Part shown: positions 52,498 to 60,605 of the stretch, piece after piece | Layout of the letters: each line of letters starts with the position of its first letter | How positions within the stretch are numbered: the first letter of the stretch is position 1 | Assembly: GCF_040438885.1 (NCBI RefSeq) | Contig: NZ_CP159218.1 | Location: 1,736,001 to 1,800,000 of the forward strand | Origin: Nakamurella sp. A5-74 | GTDB taxonomy: Bacteria > Actinomycetota > Actinomycetes > Mycobacteriales > Nakamurellaceae | DNA: 64,000 nucleotides | Direction of reading: 5' to 3' | The notes under the pieces: generated by a model | What the model saw: the letters and a program-made list of their open reading frames with translations, nothing else | Databases searched by the model: none | Told to the model about the DNA's origin: nothing | Translations under genes and position numbers: made by a program

Positions 52498-53496
52498 TCA
52501 TTTCGGTGGTTCTGGTGGGGGCTGGTTGATCCAGGACTTCTCCGGTCGTCGGGGTGGGTGGGGTCGTCGGCCGAACCGTGCGGGGGTGGCGTGGTAGGCG
52601 GTGGTGAGGGTGGTTTGACGGGCGTCGTCGATCGCGTCGGCGGTGCCGAAGTGCACCGATGATGGGGTGTGCCAGCCGATACCGGAATGCCGGTGGATGT
52701 AGTTGTATTGGTGAAAGAACTCGGTGCAGAACTGCTTGGCGTGTTCCAACGATTCGAAGTGGTCGGGAAAGTCGGGCAAGTATTTCAGGGTTCGGTACTG
52801 CGCTTCGGAGTACGGGTTGTCGTTGGACACGTGTGGGCGGGAATGGGATCGGGTGACCCCGAGGTCGGTGAGCAGCATCGACACCGGCTTGGATGTCATG
52901 GAGGTGCCTCGGTCGGCGTGGACGCTGTGCGGGGCGGTGCCGTTGCGGCCGATCGCGTCGGCGATGAAATCGGCGGCCAGATTCGATTCCTCGCAGGTCG
53001 ACACCAACCAGCCCGGGTTGTAGCGGGAGTAGATATCGATCAGCACGTACAAGTGGTAGAAGGTTCCTTTAGCCGGTCCGCGGAGTTTCGTGATGTCCCA
53101 CGACCACACCTGTGACGGCGCATCGGCCATGAGCTCCGGTTTCACTTCCGGTGGATGTGTTGCCTGCCTGCGCCGTTCACGGGTCTGGCCGGCGTTGCGG
53201 GCGATCCGGTACATGCTGGACATCGAGCACAGGTACCGGCCTTCGTCCAGTTCCCGGGCCCAGATCTGCCCGATCGCTAGATCCGCGTACGGCTTCGTGT
53301 TGATCAGGGTGAGCACCGCTGCCCGCTCCTGGGCGGTCAGTACCTGACCGTTGTCGGGCACCCGGCGGGCCTGTTTCGGCCCGAGGATCGGGTCGGCCCG
53401 CTGCCGGTAGTGGCTGGCCCGCGGTCGACCGATCAAAGCGCACGCCGCCTTCGTGGTGACCTGCGCGGCGTGGAGCTCGGTGAACGTCGCGCTCAT
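52498..53496 (-). CDS. IS3-family transposase OrfB, intact inner copy
   Basis: Integrase-core protein of 332 aa. HTH_21-like region RERAAVL-type (TAQERAAVLTLINTKPYADL) and SSMYRIARNAGQTRERR, then the rve domain with SQVWSWDITKLRGPAKGTFY (first Asp), SVHADRGTSMTSKP (second Asp) and SNDNPYSEAQYRTLKYLPDF (Glu). The C-terminus is Pro-rich. Its ATG overlaps the orfA TGA, so expression relies on translational coupling rather than the -1 frameshift of many IS3 members. Confidence 0.94.
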   Translation of the reverse strand: MSATFTELHAAQVTTKAACALIGRPRASHYRQRADPILGPKQARRVPDNGQVLTAQERAAVLTLINTKPYADLAIGQIWARELDEGRYLCSMSSMYRIARNAGQTRERRRQATHPPEVKPELMADAPSQVWSWDITKLRGPAKGTFYHLYVLIDIYSRYNPGWLVSTCEESNLAADFIADAIGRNGTAPHSVHADRGTSMTSKPVSMLLTDLGVTRSHSRPHVSNDNPYSEAQYRTLKYLPDFPDHFESLEHAKQFCTEFFHQYNYIHRHSGIGWHTPSSVHFGTADAIDDARQTTLTTAYHATPARFGRRPHPPRRPEKSWINQPPPEPPK

Positions 53497-53936
53497 CGCG
53501 TCGTCGGTGGCGGCGGCGTGTCCGTGCTCTCGGAGATGGTTTCCAAGAGCCCTTGCAGTTTTCCCATTATTTCCACCACCGCCTGAGACTTCGCCAATTC
53601 TCTGGTCAATCGAACATTCTCGGAGCGCAGCCGATCCGCTTCCGACGATTTCTGCGGCGACCGGTGGGAACTGCGTTTCGGGATCAAGCCGGCCGCGCCG
53701 GCGTCACGCTCGGCGCGCCACTCCCGGACCTGCGATTGGTACAAACCCTCACGCCTGAGCACCGCGGCTTTCTCACCGTGCGGGGCCGACTCGTACTCGG
53801 CGACCACTCGGGCCCGGAACTCTGCTGTGAACGACCGTCGGAGCGGTTTCGCCGCCGGGTTCGACACCTCCTCCACCGCCCCGTCAAGGCCGGTGGGGTC
53901 CTGCACACTGTTGGTCACTTGTTTGTCTCCTGTCAC
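53493..53936 (-). CDS. IS3-family transposase OrfA, intact inner copy
   Basis: DNA-binding subunit of 147 aa: RRSFTAEFRARVVAEYESAP, AVLRREGLYQSQVREWRAER (helix-turn-helix), then a leucine-zipper-like coiled coil EADRLRSENVRLTRELAKSQ and AVVEIMGKLQGLLE. Works with OrfB to recognise the IS ends. Identical protein encoded at 54559-55002. Confidence 0.92.
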   Translation of the reverse strand: MTGDKQVTNSVQDPTGLDGAVEEVSNPAAKPLRRSFTAEFRARVVAEYESAPHGEKAAVLRREGLYQSQVREWRAERDAGAAGLIPKRSSHRSPQKSSEADRLRSENVRLTRELAKSQAVVEIMGKLQGLLETISESTDTPPPPTTR

Positions 53937-53996
53937 GCCCTACAGCGTTGCACCCCGGGGGACTTCCGGATGTCTCACTCAAGCCTGGCAGGTAGG

Positions 53997-54562
53997 GGGG
54001 CGGTGCCGTTGCGGCCGATCGCGTCGGCGATGAAATCGGCGGCCAGATTCGATTCCTCGCAGGTCGACACCAACCAGCCCGGGTTGTAGCGGGAGTAGAT
54101 ATCGATCAGCACGTACAAGTGGTAGAAGGTTCCTTTAGCCGGTCCGCGGAGTTTCGTGATGTCCCACGACCACACCTGTGACGGCGCATCGGCCATGAGC
54201 TCCGGTTTCACTTTCGGTGGATGTGTTGCCTGCCTGCGCCGTTCACGGGTCTGGCCGGCGTTGCGGGCGATCCGGTACATGCTGGACATCGAGCACAGGT
54301 ACCGGCCTTCGTCCAGTTCCCGGGCCCAGATCTGCCCGATCGCTAGATCCGCGTACGGCTTCGTGTTGATCAGGGTGAGCACCGCTGCCCGCTCCTGGGC
54401 GGTCAGTACCTGACCGTTGTCGGGCACCCGGCGGGCCTGTTTCGGCCCGAGGATCGGGTCGGCCCGCTGCCGGTAGTGGCTGGCCCGCGGTCGACCGATC
54501 AAAGCGCACGCCGCCTTCGTGGTGACCTGCGCGGCGTGGAGCTCGGTGAACGTCGCGCTCAT
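53997..54562 (-). pseudogene. N-terminal part of the outer OrfB, severed
   Basis: First about 187 residues of OrfB (start ATG 54562) up to DAIGRNGTAP, where the inner IS interrupts it. It contains the HTH_21-like part and first catalytic Asp only. The target duplication GGGGCG marks the join with 52022-52460. Confidence 0.9.
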
Positions 54563-55002
54563 CGCGTCGTCGGTGGCGGCGGCGTGTCCGTGCTCTCGGA
54601 GATGGTTTCCAAGAGCCCTTGCAGTTTTCCCATTATTTCCACCACCGCCTGAGACTTCGCCAATTCTCTGGTCAATCGAACATTCTCGGAGCGCAGCCGA
54701 TCCGCTTCCGACGATTTCTGCGGCGACCGGTGGGAACTGCGTTTCGGGATCAAGCCGGCCGCGCCGGCGTCACGCTCGGCGCGCCACTCCCGGACCTGCG
54801 ATTGGTACAAACCCTCACGCCTGAGCACCGCGGCTTTCTCACCGTGCGGGGCCGACTCGTACTCGGCGACCACTCGGGCCCGGAACTCTGCTGTGAACGA
54901 CCGTCGGAGCGGTTTCGCCGCCGGGTTCGACACCTCCTCCACCGCCCCGTCAAGGCCGGTGGGGTCCTGCACACTGTTGGTCACTTGTTTGTCTCCTGTC
55001 AC
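54559..55002 (-). CDS. IS3-family transposase OrfA, outer copy
   Basis: Intact OrfA (147 aa), same sequence as the inner copy; HTH followed by coiled coil. Its partner OrfB is broken in cis, but the inner copy could supply it in trans. Starts just inside the right end of the outer element. Confidence 0.9.
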   Translation of the reverse strand: MTGDKQVTNSVQDPTGLDGAVEEVSNPAAKPLRRSFTAEFRARVVAEYESAPHGEKAAVLRREGLYQSQVREWRAERDAGAAGLIPKRSSHRSPQKSSEADRLRSENVRLTRELAKSQAVVEIMGKLQGLLETISESTDTPPPPTTR

Positions 55003-55329
55003 GCCCTACAGCGTTGCACCCCGGGGGACTTCCGGATGTCTCACTCAAGCCTGGCAGGTAGGGCTCCGGCATTGCCTTGTCGATCACTGCGGTGACCCGT
55101 CTTCCACGAAATTGCAGGCAGGGCAGCAGGTCTGCGGGCGGTCAAGTCCTCGCCTCTGCGCGTCTGCCGACTCGCCCACACCCTGCCGGCCAGGATCATG
55201 CCGGGCACGGCATCGCCACTGACTCGGACCCGCAGGGGAAACGCTCGCGTTTCGCGAGATGCAGCGCGAACGCGGCTTTCGCTCGAGCCAGGCACGATCG
55301 CGGCTCGAGCCGGATGCGGACCGGGTGGC

Positions 55330-56592
55330 TCAGCCCTGGTGCCGACCGGTTCCGGTCTTGGTGCCCGCGAGCAGACCGGGTAGGTCGTAGCCGGCGCGCT
55401 CGAACCGGTCTGGGTGCGGGGGATAGCCCTGGGCCCGAACAAGTTTCCCGTCGACGCTGGTGAATATGTCCGCGGTCTCGACGACACCTGATTCGACCCG
55501 CCCGGGCAGTGCGACGATCTCGCGGATGCGTCGGGATCCGTCGTGCTCCATCCCGATCTGCACCACCAGGTCGATCGATGCTGCGACGGTCGGCACGACG
55601 AACGCGGCGGTCACGTTCTCGCCCGCGAGCAACGGCAACGTGCAGAGCTTGACGACGGCCTCGCGGGCTGAGTTGGCGTGTACCGAACACATTCCCGGTA
55701 ACCCGGAGTTCAGAGCCACCAACAAGTCCAACGCTTCTTCCTGACGCACCTCGCCGACGATGATCCGGCTCGGCCGCATCCGCAACGCTTCCTTCACCAG
55801 CCTCCGCAGCCGGATCTCGCCGTGCCCCTCCAGGTTGGGTTGCCGGGTCTGCATCGCGACCACGTCCGGCAGGTGCGGGCGGAGCTCGAAGACCTCCTCG
55901 CAGGTCACCACCCGCTCGCGTGCCGGAATCGAGTTGATCAGCGTGTTGAGCAGGGTCGTCTTGCCGGCCTGGGTGCCGCCGGCCACGATGATGTTCAACC
56001 CGGCCGCGACGGCCGCTTCGAGGAAGTGCGCGGCGTGCGGGGTCAGCGAACCGCGGGAGACCAGATCCTCGAGGCCGTTGGCCGCCACCACGAACTTGCG
56101 GATGTTGAGCGAGAGGTGTTCGCGGGTGATGTCCGGGATGACGGCATGCAACCGACTGCCGTCCGGCATCAGTGCATCGACGAACGGCATCGACAGGTCC
56201 AGCCGGCGACCGGACGGCTTCAGCATCCGCTCCACCAGGTCGCGGATCTCTCCTGCGGTCAGCACCACGGTCGTCAGCTCGGAGACACCGTCCCGCGCGA
56301 CGAACACCCGGCCCGGTTCGTTGACCCAGATCTCCTCGATCGTCGGATCGTCCAGGAACCGTTGCAGCGCACCGAAACCGGCCAGCAGGTCGAAGACGTA
56401 CCGAGCGACACCCGTCCGGTCCAACAGCGGCGGGATTGAACTGGTCGCCACCCGTTCCTCGTAGTGGTTGATCACCTCGTCGACCAGCAGTCGCGCTGCC
56501 CGTCGGTCGGCGACCGGGTCCATCCCGCGTCGCCGGATCAGCTCCCGGACCTCGTCCAGGATGTGCTCCAGCGCAGTCTTCGCCCCCGCCAT
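55330..56592 (-). CDS. CpaF/TadA-type secretion ATPase
   Basis: Cytosolic hexameric ATPase (420 aa) of the Tad/Flp pilus type II/IV secretion family. The N-terminal domain has DRTGVARYVFDLLAGFGALQ and EEIWVNEPGRVFVARDG. Walker A is GGTQAGKTT (205-213), a variant of GGTGSGKTT; then ERVVTCEEVFELRPH (Asp box), Walker B RIIVGEVR (276-283) and the His box GMCSVHANSARE. The ATG at 56592 is used; the longer open frame to 57231 is read from a tandem repeat and is not credible. No other tad genes (cpaE, tadB, tadC, flp) are adjacent; an IS lies 268 bp downstream, which may have removed them. Confidence 0.92.
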   Translation of the reverse strand: MAGAKTALEHILDEVRELIRRRGMDPVADRRAARLLVDEVINHYEERVATSSIPPLLDRTGVARYVFDLLAGFGALQRFLDDPTIEEIWVNEPGRVFVARDGVSELTTVVLTAGEIRDLVERMLKPSGRRLDLSMPFVDALMPDGSRLHAVIPDITREHLSLNIRKFVVAANGLEDLVSRGSLTPHAAHFLEAAVAAGLNIIVAGGTQAGKTTLLNTLINSIPARERVVTCEEVFELRPHLPDVVAMQTRQPNLEGHGEIRLRRLVKEALRMRPSRIIVGEVRQEEALDLLVALNSGLPGMCSVHANSAREAVVKLCTLPLLAGENVTAAFVVPTVAASIDLVVQIGMEHDGSRRIREIVALPGRVESGVVETADIFTSVDGKLVRAQGYPPHPDRFERAGYDLPGLLAGTKTGTGRHQG

Positions 56593-57200
56593 TCCGGTCC
56601 CCCCGTCATCCGTCTGCCGGAACGGTAGCCGACGGCGACGACCTCGGCGCGCTGATCGACGAAGGTGTGGACAGCCCGCATGAGCGACCGGGGTGTGGCT
56701 GACGAGCGGGTGTCGGAGAGCGGCCGTTCGTCGAGCATTCCTGCAGCACGTCCTGCGGGTTCCGGTGACGCGCGGCCGTTCCCACGTCAGTCGCGCAGGA
56801 CGGGCGCGAGCCGTACAGCGCGGCGGTGGGAAGGAGTCGGGGATGACGGTGCCGTGGGGACCGTGAAAGCCGGTGGTGAGCGACCGTGGGGACTGCGAAC
56901 GTCGGTGGTGAGCGACCGTGGGACTGCGAACGTCGGTGGTGAGCGACCGTGGGGACCGCGAACGTCGGTGGCAAGCGACCGTGGCGACCGCGAACGTCGG
57001 TGGCAAGCGACCGTGGGGACCGCGAACGTCGGGGGGGTGTCGTCCGGACCGGTCCCCACCGGCTGCGGGATATTGTGGGGCCGGCGGTCCGTCTGCAGTG
57101 CCGGTACCGGGGTGGGGATCGGATCCTTCAGGATGACGACAGCAGCGAACGGCAACAGCTCCGACGGGGTGACAGCCCCGGCGGGACGGTGAGGACAGGA
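56593..57200. other. divergent intergenic region with tandem repeat
   Basis: About 610 bp between cpaF-type and GtrA genes; both promoters should lie here. The middle carries a 32-bp tandem repeat. Reading frames across it are products of the repeat. Confidence 0.6.
56871..57029 (+). repeat. 32-bp tandem repeat, five units
   Basis: Units CGGTGGTGAGCGACCGTGGG plus GACTGCGAACGT begin at 56871, 56903, 56934, 56966 and 56998; the second is 31 bp. Units 4 and 5 have GGCAAG in place of GGTGAG, and units 3-5 have GACCGCG for GACTGCG. A degenerate sixth unit precedes (56851-56870). No unique spacers, so not CRISPR. Confidence 0.9.
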
Positions 57201-57692
57201 ATGGCATCGCAGGAGCCGGTGGCGGGCACACCTGCGCCCCCTGCCGGAATGCGCGGTGGCCTCGGCCCGCTGTTCCGCCTCGTCCGCGACCAACGGATCG
57301 CGTTCCTGCTGGTGGGCGGCACCAACACGGTGGTCGGCGCGCTGTGGTTCATCCTGTTCCAGCATCTAGTCGAGGCACGGTTCGGGTACATGGCCGTCCT
57401 GGCCTGCGCCCACGTGGCCTCGGTGCTGTGCGCCTTCGTGCTCTACCGGACCTTCGTCTTCCGGGTCCGCGGGCACCTCTGGCGGGACCTGGGTCGGTTC
57501 GAACTGATCAACCTCGGTGCGTTGGCCTTCAACGCGGCGATGCTGCCGCTACTGGTCGAGGTCGCAGGGCTCCCCGTGCTGGCCTCCCAACTGATCATCG
57601 CCGCCGTGACGGTCGTGTTCAGCTGGTTCGGTCACCGTGACTTCTCCTTCCGCCGGCCCGCTGTCGAACCCACCCCCGAGGAGGTCGCGTGA
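57201..57692 (+). CDS. GtrA-like membrane protein
   Basis: Four-span membrane protein (163 aa) of the GtrA/DPMS family: RIAFLLVGGTNTVVGALWFI, YMAVLACAHVASVLCAFVLY, LINLGALAFNAAMLPLLVEV and QLIIAAVTVVFSWFGHRDFS; YRTFVFRVRGHLWRDLGRF is the conserved cytosolic loop. GtrA proteins help flip polyprenyl-linked sugars or assist glycosyltransferases in cell-surface polysaccharide synthesis. ATG 57201 (GTG 57189 possible). Its stop overlaps the GTG of the GT2 gene. First gene of the surface-glycan cluster. Confidence 0.9.
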   Translation: MASQEPVAGTPAPPAGMRGGLGPLFRLVRDQRIAFLLVGGTNTVVGALWFILFQHLVEARFGYMAVLACAHVASVLCAFVLYRTFVFRVRGHLWRDLGRFELINLGALAFNAAMLPLLVEVAGLPVLASQLIIAAVTVVFSWFGHRDFSFRRPAVEPTPEEVA

Positions 57693-58636
57693 CACCCCGT
57701 GTGTCCGTGGTGATCCCGTCGTACAACAACGCCGACTACGTGGAGGCAACCGTCCGGTCGGTGATCGAGCAGACGTACGACGACTTCGAACTGTTGATCT
57801 CCGACCACTCCTCCACCGACGGCACCTGGGATCTGCTGCAGCAGTTCACGTCCGACCCGCGGGTGCGACTGTCGCAGGTGCCGCAGGGAGGCGGCGCCCC
57901 GGCGAACTGGCGGGCGGTGACCGCGCTGGCGTCCGGCGAATTGCTGAAGCTGGTCTGCGCAGACGACCTGCTCGCGCCAACGGCGCTGCAGGAGCAGGTG
58001 GCGGCGATGGACGCCCATCCCAGCGCCGTGCTGGTCAGCTCGCTGCGCAACATCGTCGACGCCGACGACCGGATCGTGGTGCGGGGCAGAGGTCTGCAGG
58101 GCATGGACGGGTTGGTCCCCGGTGACGTCGCACGCAGGCGCACCGTGGTGGTCGGGTCCAACGTGTTCGGCGAACCCGCGTGCTCGCTGGTGCGGACGGA
58201 GGCGCTGCGGCTGGCCGGCAGCTGGGACGATCGCTCCCCGTACCTGCTCGATCAGGCGACGTTCTCGGCGGTGCTCCGCTTCGGGGACCTGGTGGCTCTG
58301 CGCAGGACGTTGGCCACCTTCCGGATCAGCCACGGCCAGTGGAGCGTTGCGCTGGCGAAGGAGCAGGCGGCCCACGCGCGAGGATTCCACCGATCCATCG
58401 GGGCCGAGCAACCGGGTCTGCTCTCCCGCCGCGACCGGTGGGTCGGCGACGTCAGAGCGACCGGGATGGCCGTCGCCCGCCGCGCGGTCTACCAGGCGCT
58501 GCGACTGCGGCGGCGTCCCGGCGTAGTGAGGATCGCCCCCGATGCCCACACCCAGGCTGCGCCGCCCACGGGGACTCGCCCCGATCCGCCCGATGGCGCT
58601 CGGAGCAACCGTTCGACAGAACCCACGGGTGGCTGA
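57689..58636 (+). CDS. family 2 glycosyltransferase
   Basis: GT-A fold transferase (315 aa). Start VSVVIPSYNNADYVEATVRS, then FELLISDHSSTDGTWDLLQ and metal-binding acidic pair VCADDLLAP (Asp92, Asp93). The N-terminal 200 residues cover the domain; the last 60 are basic and Pro/Ala-rich. No membrane span, so it probably acts at the inner face of the membrane. GTG start in GTGA overlap with GtrA. Acceptor and donor unknown. Confidence 0.9.
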   Translation: MTPRVSVVIPSYNNADYVEATVRSVIEQTYDDFELLISDHSSTDGTWDLLQQFTSDPRVRLSQVPQGGGAPANWRAVTALASGELLKLVCADDLLAPTALQEQVAAMDAHPSAVLVSSLRNIVDADDRIVVRGRGLQGMDGLVPGDVARRRTVVVGSNVFGEPACSLVRTEALRLAGSWDDRSPYLLDQATFSAVLRFGDLVALRRTLATFRISHGQWSVALAKEQAAHARGFHRSIGAEQPGLLSRRDRWVGDVRATGMAVARRAVYQALRLRRRPGVVRIAPDAHTQAAPPTGTRPDPPDGARSNRSTEPTGG

Positions 58637-60605
58637 GTCCGCAGTCGCCCCCGCGCCGGAGCGATCTCCGGCCATCGGCACGACCCTCCGAGCGCGCGGC
58701 CGACGAGCCGCAACCGACGTCCGGTTGTACCTGTTGGCGGTGGTCGTGAGCGGCGCGGGTGTTGCTGTGATGATGCGACTGTGGCGGGTCGACTGGCGGG
58801 TGCCGTTCGTCTACCAGGGCGATGCGCTGGGTTCGGCGGCGCATTTCGTCACCACCCTGGAGACCGGCTGGTACGAGAGCCAGCCGCGGCTGGGTTTCCC
58901 CTACGGCCAGCACTACCACGACTTCCCCTTCTCGGACGATCTGCACCTGGTGTTCGCCAAGGTCCTCGGGTGGGTCACCGGCGGGCACTGGGTCGCCGCA
59001 TTCAACGGCTACTACCTGCTGACGTTTCCGTTGGCTGCCGCCGGGGCGGTGTGGTTCCTGCGGCAGTGCAGGCTCACCGGACCCACCACCGTCGTCCTCG
59101 CGGTGCTGTACTCCGTCGCCCCGTATCACCTGCAGCGCAACGAGGCCCATCTGTTCCTGTCCGGCTACTACCTGATCCCGGTCGCCATGGTGCTGGTGCT
59201 GCGGGTGGTCCGCGGCCAGCCGCTGTGGGGGACACGCCCCCGCCCCCGTCCCGATACCGGCGCGGTCGCTCGTGTGCGGTCCGTGCTCACCGGGCGGGGC
59301 GCCGGCACCGTCGTCATCCTGGGACTGCTGGTCACCAGCGGCGTCTACTACGCCGTCTTCGTCCTGCTGCTGCTGGCCGTCGCCGCGTTGGTCGCCGTGG
59401 CCGGCCATCGCTCGTGGTCCAGGTTCCGCGGTGCCGTGATGGCCGGGATCGTCGGTGTCGGATGGTTCGGGATGGCGCTGTTGCCCGACCTCCTCCATGC
59501 CTGGAAGTACGGCTCCGACGGCGACGCCTTCTCTCGCGGCGGGGACGGCCCACAGTTCCTCGGGCTGCGCATCTTCGGCATGCTGATGCCCTCCCCGGAC
59601 CACCCGATCCCGGAGCTGGCCGCGCTGCGAAAATGGTTCGTGGCGCGGTACCCGCCGGACGCGGAATGGCCGGCCCTCGGACTCGTCGGGACGATCGGAT
59701 TCCTCCTCCTGCTGGGCGTCGGCCTCGGCCGGATGATGCGCACGTCGGCGGGGCCGGTCCGGCCGGGATCGAGGCTCGAGGCCTTCGGCGCGCTGGCGGG
59801 TCTGTCGCTGATCGCCACCCTGGTCGCGACCACCGGCGGCCTGGGCCTGGTGGTCTCGATGATCACCCCGGCGATGCGTGCCTGGAATCGGATGGTGATC
59901 GTGATCGCCCTGCTCGCGCTGGCGGGGTTCGGGCTGACGCTCGAGGCAGTCGCGGTGCGGCTCCGGCGGCGGTGGGCGGAGCCCGGACGTCGACACGCTC
60001 CCGGACGACCCCCGATGCCGGTGCAGCGGATCGTGTTGGTGCTGTCGGTGCTGACGCTGTTGGTGGGGGGCGCGGACCAGTCGCTGCCCTCGGCCGTCCA
60101 GCAACCCTCGACGGTCGCGTCGTTCGAGAGCGACGAGTCGTTCTTCGTCGAGGTCGAGGCGTCGCTGCCGGCCGGTGCCGCGGTGTTCCAGTTGCCGTTC
60201 CGGGCGTACCCGGAGGGCGAGCTGATCGACGGCACGACCGAGAGTGATCAACTGCGCGGGCTGTTGCACACCAGGTCGCTGCGGTTCTCCGCCGGCGGGA
60301 TCAAGGGACGGCCGCAGACCGACTGGCCCGCCGAAGTGGTTGCTCTCCCGACCGCTGATTTTCTCACCGACATCGCGATCGTCGGCTACAGCGGCATCGT
60401 CATCGATCGGCTGGCCGTGCCCGATCGGGGCGCTTCGCTGCTCCGACGACTGGAGCCCACCCTCCGGCAACCGACGGTTACCAGCGTCGACGGCCGCTTC
60501 GCGTACCTGTCGCTCGACACGGTGCTGGCCGGCGTCGAGAGCTCGATGACACCGCAGCAGCGCGCGAGGCACACGGCCGAGATCACCCACGGGGCAACGT
60601 CGTGA
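58542..60605 (+). CDS. multispanning membrane protein, GT-C/mannosyltransferase-like (paralogue 1)
   Basis: Integral membrane protein (687 aa) with about 11 spans, then a C-terminal extracytoplasmic domain of about 170 residues. Landmarks: GLGFPYGQHYHDFPF-type segment (RLGFPYGQHYHDFPFSDDLH) in the first outer loop, NGYYLLTFPLAAAGAVWFLR, VAPYHLQRNEAHLFLSGYYL, and ITPAMRAWNRM. The acidic DD/H loop after span 1 and the topology recall GT-C glycosyltransferases using polyprenyl-phosphate sugars; that is inference. ATG 58542 has GAGGA upstream and overlaps the preceding gene by 95 bp; GTG 58629 would reduce this. It is followed in GTGA overlap by a close paralogue. Confidence 0.78.
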   Translation: MPTPRLRRPRGLAPIRPMALGATVRQNPRVAESAVAPAPERSPAIGTTLRARGRRAATDVRLYLLAVVVSGAGVAVMMRLWRVDWRVPFVYQGDALGSAAHFVTTLETGWYESQPRLGFPYGQHYHDFPFSDDLHLVFAKVLGWVTGGHWVAAFNGYYLLTFPLAAAGAVWFLRQCRLTGPTTVVLAVLYSVAPYHLQRNEAHLFLSGYYLIPVAMVLVLRVVRGQPLWGTRPRPRPDTGAVARVRSVLTGRGAGTVVILGLLVTSGVYYAVFVLLLLAVAALVAVAGHRSWSRFRGAVMAGIVGVGWFGMALLPDLLHAWKYGSDGDAFSRGGDGPQFLGLRIFGMLMPSPDHPIPELAALRKWFVARYPPDAEWPALGLVGTIGFLLLLGVGLGRMMRTSAGPVRPGSRLEAFGALAGLSLIATLVATTGGLGLVVSMITPAMRAWNRMVIVIALLALAGFGLTLEAVAVRLRRRWAEPGRRHAPGRPPMPVQRIVLVLSVLTLLVGGADQSLPSAVQQPSTVASFESDESFFVEVEASLPAGAAVFQLPFRAYPEGELIDGTTESDQLRGLLHTRSLRFSAGGIKGRPQTDWPAEVVALPTADFLTDIAIVGYSGIVIDRLAVPDRGASLLRRLEPTLRQPTVTSVDGRFAYLSLDTVLAGVESSMTPQQRARHTAEITHGATS

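Larger units (their letters stand above)
52461..53996 (-). mobile_element. IS3-family element, inner intact copy (1536 bp)
   Basis: Same ends as the outer element. It is flanked by a 6-bp duplication GGGGCG (52455-52460 and 53997-54002) generated inside the outer OrfB gene. It carries intact orfA and orfB in ATGA overlap. One base difference from the outer copy is visible within orfB (PPEVKPE versus PPKVKPE), showing near identity. Confidence 0.92.
51985..55062 (-). mobile_element. IS3-family element (outer copy) interrupted by a second copy of itself
   Basis: Left end CTGTCTGTCAAGTCAAGTGA, right end read inward CCTACCTGCCAGGCTTGAGT, with GTGAGACA shared inside both. A 6-bp direct repeat GCTCCG flanks it (51979-51984 and 55063-55068); 4 bp if the tip bases belong to the IS. 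Subtracting the inner copy and its target duplication leaves 1536 bp, exactly the length of the inner copy. Its OrfB gene is split by the inner insertion. Confidence 0.9.

Noticed and set aside
52462-52501. Junction peptide MNSHPRVSLDLTDS fused to the OrfB C-terminus
   Set aside because: It is read across the inner IS end into the severed outer gene and is not a natural start.
56871-57029. CRISPR array
   Set aside because: Units are contiguous with no unique spacers, and no cas genes are nearby.
56593-57231. N-terminal extension of the CpaF-type ATPase
   Set aside because: The extra 213 residues are translated from the 32-bp tandem repeat and intergenic DNA; homology begins at the ATG at 56592.
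58452-60590. 712-codon open frame on the minus strand
   Set aside because: Antisense to a well-supported membrane protein; composition is His/Gln/Arg-rich with no domain.
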